Below, one piece after another: positions 62,700 through 64,000 of a DNA stretch of 64,000 nt. The position numbers and the translations under genes were made by a program. The DNA lies in assembly GCA_009760855.2 (NCBI GenBank), contig WPIO01000003.1:3470001-3534000 (forward strand), read 5' to 3'. The notes beneath the pieces were generated by a model that saw only the letters and a list, made by a program, of their open reading frames with translations, was not told the origin of the DNA and searched no databases. Origin of the DNA: Cristatella mucedo. Its lineage: Eukaryota > Bryozoa > Phylactolaemata > Cristatellidae. How positions within the stretch are numbered: the stretch's first letter is position 1; the number at the start of each line of letters is the position of its first letter.

Positions 62700-63690
62700 A
62701 TTTCTCACTGAGGTAAGACCTGGCCCAGTTTAGCACTGTACTAGTGATACCTAATCATTTGGAGAATCGCTCCTGAAGGATCTGGTGGTCAGTTGTTTTG
62801 TTGCCAAGAGATAAACATAGGAGAACTTACAGAGGCCCTACTCTGATCAGCATTTTTTACAAGGTCATTGTAAAGAATTAACAGAGTGCTCTAAATTCGT
62901 ATTGGAACTTGCTAGCAAGATCTGACAACCTAGTGTAATATTTGAGCTTCTGAATCACCACTTTTGTGTTTGTCTTGAATAGGAATGGCAAAGGGAAGAC
63001 TAGATAAAAATTACTTAGGTTATTATGGTCTAGGATTGGTTTTTTAGTCATGTCAAATAGATCATTGTTTGGCCTTTATTGTAGCATTGATGTTTTCTAA
63101 CGACTTCTCGCCTAGGTTTCCAATTTCTATTGGAGATTTGTCTATTTCCCTCTGTTTTGGAACATCATGGGCACGGCCCTCCTGATCCGATACTTAATCT
63201 CAGATTACCTCATTACGAGAATGCATCGTTTACCAGCAAAATCTAAAGTCGAAAGCAATTTTAGAGACTGCCACACGTTCTGCTTTGGTAATGTTGCCTA
63301 ATGCGGGCTTGTTTGTGGCAGGGGAAATTGTGGTACTGCTTCTGGTAGACACAGGTATGATACCGCCCTCAAAACCTAGCTGGTACAACAGACTAGACCT
63401 CTCTTCCGCTCCTATCATCTAGTGCCAATTGTTGTGACAACAGCCAATCTAGGTGGCCCAGATTTCTTTGGTAGTATCTAATTCTGGGGTTTCAGTCGTT
63501 TTTAGGCTGAGGAAGCATCAATTGTGGGCATGTGGACCTATTCAATATATGGCATGTATATACATACATACGGAGTACAATCATGGTTGTAGCATTGCGA
63601 TATGTTAGATATCACTAAAATGTTTGAGGTTATATCGTGATCCCCTAGGTGCCCAGGTTTTTTGTGCCATCACTATGTATAAAATGTAAT
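62700..63690. other. No feature recognised
   Basis: AT-rich, with short frames only; the plus strand near 63,230-63,420 reads LFVAGEIVVLLLVDTG, not assigned. Presumably part of UBE2T intron 3. Confidence 0.4.
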
Positions 63691-64000
63691 GTATCTCTGT
63701 CTGTAACTCCACAAAGTCATAAAGACCGTGTGGGTGTTACGCAGGAGAGTTTTGTATAGCCCACTCACAGCCTAAGAGGCTTTCGGTACGCATTCGGTAG
63801 CCAACAGACTTCGTCTCATGCAACAAAAAGAAAGTGGGAAGCGTAGCAGAGTCTGGAGAGCAATTGAGGTAGTGAGTAGCATGGAAGTAGCAGCTCAAGA
63901 CAGCTGGAGAGGATGTGCCATTGTCGGCAGCTGGAGAGTAGTTGTCGTTACGTAAGAATTGTGGAAGCGAGTTCCACAGCCTTATCTGCAGAGCTAAAGC
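63685..64000 (-). mobile_element. LINE family B, 3' end, running off the window
   Basis: Plus strand starts ATGTAATGTATCTCTGTCTG (tail) and CCACAAAGTCATAAAGACC, then GCAGGAGAGTTTTGTATAGC and GTGGAAGCGAGTTCCACAG, matching the 30.8- and 41.8-kb copies. Confidence 0.83.

Overview
This window is nuclear DNA of an invertebrate animal. It has many spliced genes with canonical GT-AG introns, long (TC)n and (GT)n microsatellites, tRNA-derived SINEs, and truncated non-LTR and Ty3/gypsy retrotransposons. The large lipoprotein gene looks apolipophorin-like: signal peptide, lipid-transfer N-terminus, furin site near residue 710 and a C-terminal VWD domain. That favours a protostome-grade invertebrate, but I cannot name a species.

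Region 1 (168-23,890, minus strand) is one giant large-lipid-transfer-protein gene (apolipophorin / apoB-like). I could place 39 coding exons by matching splice sites and phases, giving about 17.5 kb of coding sequence, nominally about 5,800 residues. One exon alone is 6.36 kb and encodes about 40 copies of a ~53-residue beta-rich repeat; within it a 642-bp, four-repeat unit has been tandemly re-amplified nearly identically. Small frame breaks interrupt the coding frame at about 6,987, 13,785 and 15,030, and one exon junction (1,823-1,905) does not match in phase.

Region 2 (23.0-26.1 kb) is a CpG-rich block over the 5' end and promoter of that gene. From 26 to 35 kb there is no recognisable host gene, only a decayed Ty3/gypsy element, SINEs and LINE fragments.

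Region 3 (35,399-49,132, plus strand) is a complete 8-coding-exon gene for cytosolic HMG-CoA synthase (502 residues), with introns full of retroelements. The two lipid-related genes are divergently arranged; whether that matters for regulation is unknown.

Region 4 (49-57.8 kb) is intergenic: LINE fragments, a SINE, minisatellites and a perfect 27-bp hairpin.

Region 5 (57.85-61.1 kb) is a head-to-head pair: a small unidentified spliced gene on the minus strand, and the first three coding exons of UBE2T (Fanconi anaemia E2 enzyme) on the plus strand. The remaining UBE2T exons appear to lie beyond the window. The last 3 kb holds LINE remnants.

The repeats tell a connected story: a tRNA-derived SINE (S1) carries the same 3' hairpin tail as one LINE family (A), a likely parasite-partner pair. 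A second LINE family (B) is present as many 5'-truncated copies with pentanucleotide tails.
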